Positions 11,600 to 23,568 of a stretch of 64,000 nucleotides of DNA are shown here, one piece after another; within the stretch, counting starts at the first letter, position 1; each line of letters starts with the position of its first letter. A program made the translations under genes and the position numbers. Under the pieces are notes generated by a model. It had not been told where the DNA came from, searched no databases, and saw only the letters and a program-made list of their open reading frames with translations. The stretch lies in NCBI GenBank assembly GCA_964006375.1, contig OZ023262.1:88544154-88608153 (forward strand), written 5' to 3'. The stretch is from Tillus elongatus. Its lineage: Eukaryota; Arthropoda; Insecta; Coleoptera; Cleridae.

Positions 11600-11830
11600 C
11601 TAGATAGTGTCTTCAAAAGAAACTTATTCACCCGTTTTAAACAAAAATGAGATCTTGTTCACAACGTATCTGTACACTATTGTTCCTCCAAATGTCAAAG
11701 TAAAAAAAACATACATTCATCGAGCAGGAATCGATCTCGGAACCGTCTGCGTAGAAGGCAAGCGTGCTACCACTGAGCGATCTAGGGATACGGTAACTAA
11801 TTTTGTTTACATGATACTTGACACTGGCTT
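11600..11830 (-). repeat. tRNA-derived SINE, family A
   Basis: On the minus strand the head has a clear A-box-like GCTCAGTGGTAGCACG and a B-box-like GAGATCGATTCC (11715-11815). The body AATGAGATCTTGTTC...CACTATTG is shared with the copy at 41400-41640. Confidence 0.65.
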
Positions 11831-12036
11831 CATGCCCGGGATATTAAATATAATAATAATAATAATAATAATATTTATTCTGGCAAAAATTACACAGCCT
11901 TGTCAAACAAATACCAAATATAAGATTATAGAACTAAAATTGTGAAATAAACATCAAAAACAAACAAAAATACAAAAGACAAAAGAAACAAATTTACACA
12001 CATAAAAAATGGCATCTTATGTTGTCTCTAGTGGCT

Positions 12037-13770
12037 CTACTCTATCCACTCAATGTCCATATTGAGGTATTCACTTAAAGAATAAAATGCATACTTCATA
12101 AGAGTGTTTTTCACATTTTTCCTAAATTCTCGCTTATGTTTTGATCTTATATTCTGGGGGATTTTATTGAAGAACTTGACACCCCAGTAATTCACCCCGG
12201 TTTCAGCTCTTTTTATTCTATGATAAGGAATGGATATGTTCTGTCTGCCTCGGGTACCATATTCGTGGTAATCACCGTTTTGGTTGTAGTCCTCTTGATG
12301 TTGGTAAGTATATAAGACACTTTCCAAAATATATGCTGAAAAGATGGTAAGTATGCCTGTCTTCGTGAATAAGGTTCTACAACTTGTACGGCTGTCTACA
12401 GAACAGATTATTCTTACTGCAGCTTTCTGTTGCAGAAATATTTCAGACACTCCAGGGCTACTCCCCCATATTAGGATACCATAGGTAGCCCTACTTTGGA
12501 AACATGCATGATAAGCTGTCAACACTGTCTGGTAATTACTGATGTTCATCAGACGCCTCAACAGATACAGACACGACGCCAATGTGCCCTGGAGCTTTTC
12601 AATTTGCACTGACCAGCGAAAATCTGATTGTATATATACACCAAGAAATTTCACAGATTGTTTTTGTCTTGGTTGCGTTTGGTGGGAGCTGATATTCAAG
12701 ACCTTTGTTTTGTTTACATTGAGTTTCAGTTTATTATTTCTAAACCATTCTCCTGCTTCTGACATTGTGATATTTCTTCTCTCATTAAGTTCAGCTTCAT
12801 TTCTGCCAATGTTAACAAATGAGGTATCGTCGGCATAGAGAGAAACTGCATCAGACGAAACGTTCTCTGGAAGATCATTTGTGTATATAATGAATAGGAG
12901 AGGCGCTAGCAACGAACCCTGAGGTATACCGCATGTTTGTGTCTGCCAACTTGAGTACTGTTCATTTAGCTTCACTCTTTGGTATCGGTTGGTAAGGTAT
13001 GACTTAAAGAGCCTCAGTGGCAAACCCCTAATGCCATAGTGTTCCAATTTGGTTAGCAATATCTCATGTGATACTGTGTCAAATGCCTTATGTAAATCAC
13101 AATATATGCATTGTGCTATATTGCCAGAGTCCAGCGCCTCACTTAATTTATTTGTTGTGTTTACCAGCGCAGTGACTGTTGATTTACCTCCTCGAAAGCC
13201 ATGAAGCTCCTCACTGAGAAAACCTTTTGCTTCTAAATATTCCTCAAGTTGTTGCTTTATTAGGTACTCAAATATTTTTGAAAGTGCTGGCGAAATGGAA
13301 ATAGGTCTAAAGCTATCCAAAGAGGCAACATTGCCACCCTTATATGCCATACTTACGTCTGCTTTCTTAAGTTTCTCTGGACACAGGCCAGCCTGCAAAC
13401 ATTCATTTACTAAAGCTGTTATTGGATCTAGTATGCTGTAAATAACTGTTTTTAAAAATTTTACATTTATTCCATAACAGTCTGGCGTTATTTTGGCTTT
13501 CAAGGCACATACCACTCTCCAAACCTCCAGCGACGTCACCTCCCGCAGATAAAATGAATTCATTGTATTAATAACTTTGGTCTTAATATATGTTCGTGGT
13601 ACTATATTATTTCCGTTTATTTGTTGAAAAATATTTTTACTTATATTAGCAAAATAACTATTACATGCTTCTGGTGTTAATGAAGGTAACTGTTGACGTT
13701 TTTCTTGTGTTTCACCCTTTATAATCTTCCATGCAGCTTTTTGCTTGTCTTCCGCTTGCTGAATAGCCAT
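12037..13770 (-). CDS. LINE ORF2, reverse transcriptase part
   Basis: A 577-codon open frame encoding the polymerase that copies LINE RNA at the nicked target. Residues 155-170 give RPISISPALSKIFEYLI, 223-231 YCDLHKAFD (motif A, Asp225), 281-300 the PQGSLLAPLLF block (motif B), 312-315 YADD (motif C, Asp314/315). The C-terminal tail includes YGTRGRQNISIPYHRIK, usual after the RT of this group. The ATG is not the real start: the frame continues upstream, across one stop codon, into the endonuclease at 13819-14799. All catalytic Asp residues are present. Confidence 0.88.
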   Translation of the reverse strand: MAIQQAEDKQKAAWKIIKGETQEKRQQLPSLTPEACNSYFANISKNIFQQINGNNIVPRTYIKTKVINTMNSFYLREVTSLEVWRVVCALKAKITPDCYGINVKFLKTVIYSILDPITALVNECLQAGLCPEKLKKADVSMAYKGGNVASLDSFRPISISPALSKIFEYLIKQQLEEYLEAKGFLSEELHGFRGGKSTVTALVNTTNKLSEALDSGNIAQCIYCDLHKAFDTVSHEILLTKLEHYGIRGLPLRLFKSYLTNRYQRVKLNEQYSSWQTQTCGIPQGSLLAPLLFIIYTNDLPENVSSDAVSLYADDTSFVNIGRNEAELNERRNITMSEAGEWFRNNKLKLNVNKTKVLNISSHQTQPRQKQSVKFLGVYIQSDFRWSVQIEKLQGTLASCLYLLRRLMNISNYQTVLTAYHACFQSRATYGILIWGSSPGVSEIFLQQKAAVRIICSVDSRTSCRTLFTKTGILTIFSAYILESVLYTYQHQEDYNQNGDYHEYGTRGRQNISIPYHRIKRAETGVNYWGVKFFNKIPQNIRSKHKREFRKNVKNTLMKYAFYSLSEYLNMDIEWIE

Positions 13771-13818
13771 GGCAACCCCTTCAGCCTTTGCCGCTCGAAC
13801 TTTGTCGCGATAGCAGTC

Positions 13819-14799
13819 TCAGTAGGTTTGGTATGCCATTAATGACTCGTTATCTCTTTTCACCAACCATATTGTGTAGAGTGCATCCAGCCCGTTTTTA
13901 TGACATTTCAATTCATTGGTATACCAGTTTACCTTTATTGTTTGAGTTTTTATACTAGATTTTCTTTCGGGAAAATATTCGTTGTAGCACATAAGGAAGA
14001 ACTCATGAAATCTGGAGAAATTTGTCTGCGGATCACTGTTGACAAAGTAGGCATCCCAGTCAACAGAACACATATGACACGCAAACCGTTTTAAGTTTTC
14101 TTCAGTAAAGTATCTTTTGTTTGTTTCTGTAAAACTTTGTCTGATAACCTGTTTTTTGTAGGTAAGCACCTGTCCAAGATGGTCAGAGATGTGTAGATTT
14201 AGTGTTTCAGTTTTTATGTGCTGCTTTGAGATATCTGTAAATATATTGTCCAAGCATTTGGAACTAGTACTTGTAAAATGTGTTGGTTCTTCAAATAAAT
14301 AAGAAATATTAAAAGACTGAAGCATTTTGAGGAGTTTCTTTTTTGATGATGAATTATCCGTGTGTCCAAAATCTTGATTCCAATCACCTGCGATGATTAT
14401 GTTTGCCTTAAAGACTTTAGTCAGCTTTAACAGTGTACTCTCTAGTTTTTCTATTAAGATGTCAATATCACCAATTGGCGACCTGTATACTGTAAGGATT
14501 ATACAGTTCATCATTTTGATATAAATACCACATATTTCATAGTGCTTCTCCGAGGAAGTTTCTAAGTAATTATCTATGTTTTGAAACTGTACATTCTTCC
14601 TTACCATTGTAAGCACTCCGCCATGCTCAAATGTATTGCGGGTAAAGTAACTGCCAATTTCAAAGTCTTCAAAAGTTACATGCTTCAGTGCAGTCTTGAC
14701 CAACCAGTGCTCCGTCAAACAGACAACCTGAATGTCACTACGGTTTTTCAAGAATAGCTCTAATTCATCCACTTTCCTACTGATTGACTGAACATTCAA
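13819..14799 (-). CDS. LINE ORF2, endonuclease part (separated by a single TGA)
   Basis: 326 codons with the full set of apurinic-endonuclease-type LINE motifs: NVQS at residues 2-5, LTEHWL with Glu30, VYRSP at 104-108, AGDWNQDF with Asp139 and Asn141, and SDH at 205-207. It is in the same frame as the RT at 12037-13770 and ends at TGA 13816-13818; after the stop the frame stays open through DCYRDKVRAAKAEG to the RT. One nonsense mutation therefore explains the split. Confidence 0.85.
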   Translation of the reverse strand: MNVQSISRKVDELELFLKNRSDIQVVCLTEHWLVKTALKHVTFEDFEIGSYFTRNTFEHGGVLTMVRKNVQFQNIDNYLETSSEKHYEICGIYIKMMNCIILTVYRSPIGDIDILIEKLESTLLKLTKVFKANIIIAGDWNQDFGHTDNSSSKKKLLKMLQSFNISYLFEEPTHFTSTSSKCLDNIFTDISKQHIKTETLNLHISDHLGQVLTYKKQVIRQSFTETNKRYFTEENLKRFACHMCSVDWDAYFVNSDPQTNFSRFHEFFLMCYNEYFPERKSSIKTQTIKVNWYTNELKCHKNGLDALYTIWLVKRDNESLMAYQTY

Positions 14800-14846
14800 G
14801 TTAAGTACAGCAAACAGAGGAGCATGTTGTTTATTTGTATAAGATG

Positions 14847-15265
14847 TTAGATGATTATCTGTGGAACTTGACCCACAGAAAAATTTCCTTTCGATTGTGT
14901 AGTTCTGGGAAATGTAAACTTCGAGAAAGCTACACCCCTAGGCCAAAATGTGGGTTTATATATTTCTTCTTTTAGGGTCACATCAGCTCCAATTTTAAAG
15001 CCTTTACTATCTGCACGCTTAAGTTTGAGTTCTTCAACTATAAAATCCTTTCCTTTTGCAATATCCTTTGCCTGCAAATATTGCTGTATAATGTCCGACG
15101 TTACATTTTTATTTACTCTTGATATAAACAGCCAAATTCTTGGTTCATTTCCCAAGAACTGTGCTGTATTTGCTTCATCTGTATCTTCTCCAATACTGAT
15201 TGTTGACCTATTTTTAAATTTCTTCTTATTTATAACAGTTTTCCAGATATTTTCCTATTTTTCTT
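14847..15265 (-). pseudogene. LINE ORF1 C-terminal remnant
   Basis: The 102-codon frame (14847-15155) and its upstream extension encode EPRIWLFISRVNKNVT, a charged stretch, GFKIGADVTLKEEIY and FWPRGVAFSKFTFPR. This W...SRV...FKIG...FWP.G...R.F pattern is what I recognise from ORF1 nucleic-acid-binding proteins of insect LINEs, which coat the element RNA. The N-terminal part is lost. It ends 48 bases before the endonuclease ATG, as expected for adjacent ORF1/ORF2. Confidence 0.65.
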
Positions 15266-15270
15266 TTTCC

Positions 15271-15526
15271 TGTGGTAGTAAGGGCATATTATCTCTCAAA
15301 CCAATGCATTTGTCCATAACTTATATTAAAAGTATACCTAACAATTAATTACAGAATGAGTATAATTGCCATTGAAACACATTCAACAACCATTTTGGTG
15401 TTATATGTATTATGTTTAAGTTTAAAGATAAAAGAAGCTATTTTAGAATTATAGTTATAGAGACTTGACTTAATTTTGTTAACATTTCTACTATACTATG
15501 CTACACTTTCAGTCTAAAACCACGGC

Positions 15527-15614
<88 letters not shown>

Positions 15615-16055
15615 ATGCCAAAACTCTATTTCGGGCCGTTCATCAAACTACAAATATAGTGTATTTTTTTAATTGATTGAATCCTCCAGTTACAGAACAA
15701 TCACTTTTTTTTTTATTTCATGTTGTCTGTCATTTGCGATATTTGTGGCCGAGATTTCACGATTCCAGGTTCGGGTAGTATGTTTTATGCCTGTTATTTA
15801 TTTTGTTTGATGTATGCTTTATACCTGTAGTATAAATCAATTTACATGTGGCAGTTAACTACTCTGACGTCAGGCATTGGACTTTGACCACTAAGTCGTT
15901 TCAACATATGTCTATCAGATTTTATTTTTAATGTGGAAAAAACTTTAAATATTGTGTACCAAATTACGTAAGATTCACAACATTTCTAGCCACATGTAAA
16001 GTCTCATTCCAGTTACTCTGATACCTACAAAAATATTGCGTTTTCAAAAATATTT
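15271..16055. other. AT-rich spacer with one (TA)n array
   Basis: No gene seen. The (TA)n array at 15530-15611 is bounded by GGCATAA and TTATGCC, a 7 bp inverted repeat, and does not have the ACGCA/hairpin context seen around most other arrays. Confidence 0.55.
15530..15611. repeat. (TA)n microsatellite in a short palindrome
   Basis: About 82 bp of TA flanked by GGCATAA/TTATGCC. Confidence 0.95.
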
Positions 16056-16505
<450 letters not shown>

Positions 16506-17021
16506 TAAAGTGCGCATGTACTTTTACGCCTGCCTGCCCTGTGCGGAGCTTTGTAACTTTTCTGATACCGTATCCCATTTACCTTAACTTATGTATAGTA
16601 TTAATTCGGCAGCAGGTTCTTTCAAACAACATGCTACCTTATACACGGGAGAGCGTATTTTTGAAACTTTCCGTAATTTTCAGACAAACTCTGGACCCCG
16701 AGAGTAGGGCAGAGAACGGCCTGTTAGCAGGTTTAGTGTCACATCAATCATTTAAGGGTCAGATGAATGTTTGAAGATCAGCTGCCGTTTAATGCCAGCG
16801 GTCTCTGCTACAAGCATACACACTTTATTTGTCGAAAAGACCTCTGAGAAGCCTTATCGCCACTGAATAGCGAAATATTTTACAATTTTTGTTGAGGTTT
16901 ACTTAGAGATTTATTAAAAGTTTTGGAATTAACCTGAAATGCTTTTCCTCTAGTAAATATTTTGTTCATTCTCAAGCTTAGTAAAGCAGGCGCCTAAAGC
17001 TAGATTTCAGGACTTGTTTGC
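16506..17021. other. Unannotated spacer
   Basis: A 104-codon frame at 16460-16774 has no recognised motif and partly overlaps the repeat; I see nothing else. Confidence 0.45.
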
Positions 17022-17129
17022 TCTTAGTGAATTTTCTCAGAAAAACTAATGGGGAGAGCCTAACTTTTGAATTTGAAAAATTCTAGGGCCCCCTAGAACT
17101 CATATTCGGGGTCAGTCTCAATTTTTATA

Positions 17130-18940
17130 TCAAACTCTAAAACACGTCAATTGTAATATTGAGGGGGACATGTTTTGACATAAAACTCAACTTTGTCACA
17201 TCAACCCTTTAAGGGTGGTGATAACAACCCTTATATTTCAAATAGGGAATATGGGTCGAGTGTTACATCATTTGAAAGATCTTTCTTTTCTGAATTCAGC
17301 ACACTAATTTTTTTAGTGTTTATGTTCTGTCAACTCGTTTAAAAATTATTCACAGTTAAAGATGTAAAAACGCATTTCACTCATTCCGATGTGAAATGTG
17401 CTGATAGTCAATGTTTTGTTGCTTTGTAAACAAAAAATTGACTTTCAGAACATTTCTTATCGGAATAAGAGAGATGCGGTTTGTTATTTAAGTTTTTCGG
17501 TCGGTTTGATACTTGATAGTACTACCGAAAATTAATTTCACAATGGTGTATTCTGTAGAAGAAAGAGTTGAAATAATTACTCCTTTTTTTAAAAACGATG
17601 AGTGTGCCAACCGTACCGCAAATTTGTTTAATGAACGACATCCGAACAGACATGTTAACAGAAAATACATTTTGGAGTTAGTTGCAAAGTTTCGACAAAG
17701 TGGTTCAGTAGCTAACAAAAAACAGGACCCTGAACGTGAATTTCCGGTTAGAAATGAGACTACTGAGATTGAAGTTTTGGGACAAATTGCTGCAGACCCA
17801 ACTTTGAGCACGAGAAAATTGGCCACACTGTTTCAAACATCAAAAGAAGAACTATTCAGCGAATATTGAAGCATTATAAATTTCACCCGTATAAAATTCA
17901 TCTTGTACAACAACCGAATGAAGATTATTTTGATCGGCAGCTGGAGTTTTGTAAAGTTATGACTGCACGAATAGCTGATAACGGGAACTTTCCGTTCAAT
18001 ATCTGTTTTTAAGAAGAGTGTACGTTTTTATCAAATTCTACAGTCAATCGTCATAATTGTCGTTATTGGGCAGATAATAATCCAAGAAATTTTCACGAAG
18101 TCCACACTCAAACTCCACAGAAATTGAATCTCTGGACTGGCATTTTTGGAGACCGTTTAATTAGACTAATTTTTCTTGATGGCAATTTGAGTGGCGAAAC
18201 GTATTCGGAGTTACCAGAAGATATCGTTCACCCTCTACTAATTGACATTGTTGAAAATAATGATCGCTATCAAGAAAATCAATTAGTGCTTCAAAAAGAT
18301 GGACCACCTCTGCATTTTTTACAACGTGTTTTGAACAAAGAGTTTTCAGGACAATGGCTTGGGCATGGAGGTGCTATTGAGTGACCCCCTAGATCACCGG
18401 ATTTAACTCATTTAGACGTCTTTCTATAAGGCCATTTAAAGAGTAGAATTTACCCAACAGTCTCTGGAAGAATTATGACGACGCATTGTTGAAGAATGCC
18501 GTCTAATAACTCCACAAATGCTCCAAAATGTCAGAGCTCCATTTAAACAAAATTTGTACTTTTGTATGGAAGCTGGTGGTCAACAATTTTAACACTTACT
18601 TAACTGAATAAACATTTTTGAACGTTTGGTTTTGTTTTTTAGTTTTTTTTTTTAACGAAAAGTTGACTAATTACTGCATTTATTATCACAATGAATGGAA
18701 TACGTTCTTGCAACTCCAACTGTAAATAATTTTTAAAATAGTTGATAAAACTTCCAAAAAAAATAGTGTGCTGAATTCAGAAAAGAAAGAGCTTTCAGAT
18801 AATGTAACGCTCGACCCATGTTCCCTATTTAAAATATAAGGGTTGTTATCACCACCCTTAAGGGGTTGATGTGACAAAGTTGAGTTTTATGTCAAAACAT
18901 GTCCCCCTCAATATTAAAATTGACGTGTTTCAGCGTTTCT
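17130..18940 (+). mobile_element. Mariner-like element, DD41D group, ~185 bp inverted repeats
   Basis: Terminal inverted repeats 17130-17318 and 18757-18940 match closely by eye (AAACACGTCAATT...TATTGAGGGGGACATGTTTTG) and are flanked by TA on both sides, the mariner target duplication. A broken transposase gene fills the interior. Its catalytic-region spacing, corrected for a 3-residue deletion, fits DD41D, the spacing that defines the rosa group. Confidence 0.85.
17543..18592 (+). pseudogene. Mariner-like transposase, decayed
   Basis: Starts ATG at 17543 with MVYSVEERVEIITPF and a helix-turn-helix region (ECANRTANLFNERHP...VAKFRQSGSV), then ADPTLSTRKLATLFQTS. A frame shift follows near 17840. 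The first catalytic Asp region reads with a stop and Glu in place of Asp (18008-18020); the second is VLQKDGPPLH; the third is SPDLTHLDVF, preceded by a TGA at 18382 and followed by TAA. The C-terminus ends VVNNF at 18590. Several stops and shifts make it inactive. Confidence 0.8.
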
Positions 18941-18989
18941 TAAAAAAATAATTATCTGGACGCAAATCGGTCTGTTTCGTTTTCAATGC

Positions 18990-19095
<106 letters not shown>

Positions 19096-19531
19096 GTGTA
19101 TGTATGTATCACACCGATAACTGAAAACATAATGGGCCAATTTTGATAAAATTTGACAGCTGTCGAATTTTATCAATATTGGTAACTACCTTCCCTTGGC
19201 TTGGATCAGTTGCTTATCCAGAAAAATCGGAAAAAAATATCCGGGAAAATTTAGTTTCCTTTCGAAAAAAAGTTTATCTCCGAAAATAACTAAGATGTGA
19301 AAATCAAATTTGGTACGTGAGTTTATGTTATAGATAGTAAACATATACCAAAATTCAGATCTCTATCTTACAATAAAAGAAGTTATAATTATTTATAACA
19401 AATAATTCGGTGCCATATAATTCCTATGAAAATTCACTACCGTAACGCATTTTCCGCGTTCAGACTTTTATTCAATGAGTTTAATCCCATGCGTAGCATT
19501 TGCGGTTTTCAATTAGCTTATACGGTCTATA

Positions 19532-19710
19532 CAGGCTGGGCCAAAGGCGGTAACGTATTAGAAGTATAGAGCGAACCAAACTAGATAGAAATCTGAAACT
19601 ATGGTCATAGGTGGTCATGAGCTTCATTTTAAAAATATTTTTGACACCGCGGCGTTGCCACATCTATCCTTACCAGATAACAACTTTGTTTTCTTAAAAA
19701 AATCAGTCTG
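19532..19710. repeat. Small MITE-like element, copy 2 (inverted relative to copy 1)
   Basis: CAGGCTGGGCCAAAGGCGG at the left, AATCAGTCTG at the right, TA on both flanks. The interior (CGGCGTTGCCACAT) matches 11165-11350 in reverse complement. Confidence 0.55.
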
Positions 19711-20350
19711 TATATTGTGACATTCTCACATTTCCAGGAGCTTTTCTAAAGTGTTTATATTATGTTTCGCCTATCTCAAGCCGCTGGGGAGATAAAACCT
19801 ACATTTAGTAAATTGGCAACCTGCAGTCACTAATGAAAAAAAAACCTCTTCCTAACCAGCGTAGGTGGAGTTTTTCGTTGCTGTTTGTCAATAGGTTGAT
19901 ATATGATGATGTGTCATGCAAATTAAATTATTGCATCCAGGCTGTCTAGAAAAAGGGCCTTTGGTGCAACATATAGGTGCAGGCAATGCGATATTTTGGA
20001 ACGAAATATCCTGTATATTATAATAAAAGTAGCAAGACCAACCAAATCAAAGTAATTACTGTCAGTAGGAATTACTGTTACATATTAGATAACATCGTCT
20101 TCTATTTGAAGAAAGGAAAAAACTCTGGGCCTGAGTTTTTTTCTGGGGTATTTCTCTTTAATTTGATGAAGCGGAACATCTGAAACAGATGTTCTGGAGA
20201 TCCCAGTCGCGTTTTTTTAATTTTTAAATTATAAATTGTATATTTTATAGAAATGTTTCAATAACTCCTGACACTAATGTCATTTTAAATATTGGATGGC
20301 CGCTAGGGCTATGCTTAATTTTGACAGTTACTTTTGCTAGACCTTGTATC
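19711..20350. other. Spacer without a recognised gene
   Basis: AT-rich; a 68-codon frame at 19977-20183 shows no motif. Confidence 0.45.
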
Positions 20351-20742
<392 letters not shown>

Positions 20743-20925
20743 CTTAATCCAAAGAACGCCCTCTTTATCAAAAAAGAAAATAAAGGGTATCTTTTGGCAT
20801 CAAGCTGCTTTTAAATTTTTAATTGTTTCTTTGTAGACATCTGCTGTAATTGAAGATCCTTTTTGCATAAATTTAATCCAAAGATTTCTCTCCTTATCCC
20901 AAAAAAATTGCCACCATTAGCTCTC
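20743..20925 (-). pseudogene. Mariner transposase fragment
   Basis: Minus-strand frames give FFDKEGVLWIK and, a little upstream, WDKERNLWIKFMQKGSSITA followed by DVYKETIKNLKAA. The pattern D.EG.L...F...G.TI....Y...L..L is that of mariner transposases between the first and second catalytic Asp. The first motif appears twice in tandem, so the fragment is rearranged. It abuts the right arm of the palindrome. Confidence 0.5.
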
Positions 20926-21229
20926 CTGCAGATGATTATGTTTTTCCTCTTTTATATGTGGGAGATCCTTCGTGCAAAGCATTGCGTTGACTATTGTTTT
21001 GTTGGAAGATCCCAGTGGACCCCCACATTTCATGGCTAAGTACAGTTGTAGAAAAGAAGTCTTGATCACGAGCTACAGCCGCCAAATTTTTTCCCAATTT
21101 TTACAAGCAGAAGTTTTGTTCAGGAGTCGGGATTCTGGGAAACCAGCGATACTCGAAACTTTGATTCGTCAATCCTATTTCTTACACTCTTGATGTTGTT
21201 TTCGGTCCTTGCCTCCATAGGTCGTATAC
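20926..21229. other. Short unannotated interval
   Basis: An ORF at 20972-21193 (+) opposes the surrounding minus-strand relics; no motif. Confidence 0.4.
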
Positions 21230-22030
21230 GTTTAGAGTTACCTCGGATTGATTCTCTACCCCATTTAAACTGCTTTAGCCAAAGTTGCATTTGGGAACCA
21301 GCTCACGTCAAACGATATTAATACCTCGCTTTCACCCAACTTAATATTTTTAACTTATTAATATATTCAAGTGAATTTAAAATTGATAAACTGTTTTGAT
21401 TAATAGGCAAGTCTTTAAATTACTTTGTTAACGATTTCGCCATATTGTATGTCGGGAATCTATAGCTGAAACAATAGGTCTCCCCGATTTTTCGGGTTTA
21501 TGGATTTTCGGGAGACAATACTTTTCAGGAACTTTAGGATTTGAAACTTGTACCTTTTCTTCTAAATCTTTTCTAATAGGGTCATGACATCTCTTTAATT
21601 TTTTTTAACTTCGGAAAAGATTTTTAGTAGAGGGTTTTTATTTAGTTTTTTATACAGTCCTCATTCTAATACGTTATATACTCTATCTTTATAATCACAT
21701 TTGTCTAAAATAACAACCGATTTCCTCTGTCTGCTTTAACATAAAAACATTATTTCTCTCGCAGCCGTTTAACTATAGTTATTTGATTAGCGTTTTTGGT
21801 ATTAATGGGCTTATTTTCATTTAAATTTTTAGTTAATTTATCTTTACATACTTGTCCAATAGGGTTTTGCTAAGGATGAGTTAATTGCCTAAAAGCTGTT
21901 TCAACATCAGCAAAACATCCAACATATCTTTCCTTTTTGTGATTGCAAACCTTTATTTAAAAGGTCGATCTCGTTTTTATTACGTTACGTCTGCCAGGAA
22001 AGGTTTTCTACGAGGTAAACTTTCTGAGGC
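21230..22030 (-). pseudogene. Penelope-like element reverse transcriptase remnant
   Basis: Across several frames the minus strand reads VKRLREKNVFMLK-like sequence (about 21740-21780), then KDLEEKVQVSNPKVPEKY, CLPKIHKPEKSGRPIVSAID (about 21430-21510), and LGESEVLISFDVSWF (about 21300-21340). PKIHKPG.PLRPIVS followed by SFDV (motif A) is characteristic of Penelope-like reverse transcriptases. Stops and frame shifts throughout. The GIY-YIG end of a Penelope element is preserved separately at 60874-61430. Confidence 0.75.
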
Positions 22031-22059
22031 GATATTTTTTCATTTATAATTTGATATTA

Positions 22060-22719
22060 GTAAATTTTCTTTAAAAAAATCACTAATAAGAAGATCCCAA
22101 CTTTTGACTTTTGAAAAATTTTCTTCAAATGAGCGCACTTTGATTTTTTACGAAAATTCGATAAAAATTATAAACAATTAAACGATCAACTCTGTAGCTA
22201 AGACTACTGCCAAAACATCTGAGAAAGGGTCTATTTGAAATAAATTTTCTGGAAACAGTTTAGTAAAATGAAGGACAATGACGGTTAAAGCTAAGACTTC
22301 AGGCTTTGTAAAACAGTCTTCTTGAGACATTTTCTTTCCATAGCTCGTTATAGTTTCAGGTTCCTTGCCTAAATGTTGCCAATTTCGACGTTTTAAATAG
22401 CGACTTTGACGTTTTGAGGAAAAGCTCAATTTATTTTTTCTTTAAATGGTAAAAACTTTTTTGTCTTTCAACTTACAGAGCAAAATTCTGGAAAATAATT
22501 ACCTATAACAACATAAACCTGCGAACTAAAGGGAGCTGCCCTTACTTTGTTATTTCCGGAGATTTTTTTTTTCGAAAACACAAAGTTTTCCGGAAAACCT
22601 CGGCCGATTTTCTTGGATAACGAACTTGTCCAAGCCACTTGCAAAAGGAAGGTATTGTCCAAATTTAATCAAAATCGGCCTACTATTTTTTGAGTTATCA
22701 GCGTGATACACACGCGCAC

Positions 22720-22814
<95 letters not shown>

Positions 22815-22860
22815 CATATAAAAATTGTGGTAGAAAATTTTCGTAAAAATATTTCAAATC
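22060..22860 (+). repeat. ACGCA/hairpin family, partial copy
   Basis: Contains the hairpin-like ACGAAAATTCGATAAAAATT, the CTCTGTAGCTAAGACTACTGCC block, TTTTCCGGAAAACCTCGGCCG, GAGTTATCAGCGTGATAC and a (TA)n array at 22723-22804; an inverted hairpin fragment (AAATTTTCTTTAAAAAAATC) precedes it at 22055. The part beyond the array is absent. Confidence 0.7.
22723..22804. repeat. (TA)n microsatellite
   Basis: About 82 bp of TA dinucleotide preceded by a short CA/CG run. Confidence 0.97.
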
Positions 22861-23334
22861 CGATAGCTCAATAAATTTACCCTTAAGCCAGAATCTTCAA
22901 TCTTGAACCATAGTAACGTATGTAAACGCACGTGGGTACTAAATTAAAGAAAAATAACTTAATGAGCTTCGCGGATAATTACAAATTTGTTATAAAAAAC
23001 CTTTTTTGTTATTTCTTGTTTGCAAAAACTGGATGGGTTGACTAAAACAAAACCATCCAAGCAATTAATATGGGAAAATACCTGCAATATGGATAATTTG
23101 ACAGGTACATCCCCTTCGTGAATATTTTTTTTCCTAAAAACTTAAATAAAACGTGCAACACATTTTTTAAAGACACTTGCGGTACTTACATATTATATCT
23201 AAGATCAATTTTTTTAGCTCAATATAAAATATTAATTTTTTCAAATAATCGCAAACTGGGATTCTAAAACTGATCTCCAAGGTTCATTTAAGTTTAAAGA
23301 ATTGGTTTTAATAGTATATATTACTAATAGTGAA
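22861..23334. other. AT-rich spacer
   Basis: Nothing recognised. Confidence 0.5.
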
Positions 23335-23386
23335 CAATTTTTATGAAAATTCACTACTATAACGCACTTGCTGCGTCCCGAACTTT
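23335..23386 (-). repeat. ACGCA terminus fragment
   Basis: ATGAAAATTCACTACTATAACG and CACTTGCTGCGTCC: an isolated reversed family terminus. Confidence 0.65.
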
Positions 23387-23514
23387 TTTTCTATATAGTC
23401 ATGTGTTTTTATTGTTATTAGTTCGTCGCTTTTATCTGTTTTTGCTATTGTTATGTTGTTATATCTGACTTTGTTTCTTATTTGTTTGATCATTTTTTCA
23501 CGTCTAAACGCTTT

Positions 23515-23568
23515 AGCGACAGCTACTGATGAAGACAACTTCGTTGTCGAAATACGTATCTAGCGCAG
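23515..23568 (+). ncRNA. Hammerhead ribozyme motif, type I, Penelope-like
   Basis: All conserved parts are in order: stem I 5' strand GCTA, core CTGATGA, a 6 bp stem II (GACAAC, loop TTC, GTTGTC), core GAAA, a self-complementary stem III TACGTA, U16-C17 cleavage step, stem I 3' strand TAGC. Such self-cleaving motifs with a tiny palindromic stem III are known from Penelope-like elements. No invariant core base is missing. No Penelope ORF is adjacent, so it is probably an isolated terminal piece. Confidence 0.7.

Larger units (their letters stand above)
11848..15270 (-). mobile_element. Non-LTR retrotransposon (CR1/Jockey group), nearly intact ORF2
   Basis: Reading leftwards: an ORF1 C-terminal remnant (14847-15265), an endonuclease-RT ORF2 (14799-12037) broken by one TGA at 13816-13818, a ~185 bp 3' UTR and a 3' end made of AATAAATATT followed by ATT/TTA repeats at 11848-11872. 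Simple-repeat 3' tails of this sort are known in CR1-like and related elements. It is the best preserved LINE in the window. The 5' end and most of ORF1 are missing. Clade placement is inference. Confidence 0.88.
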
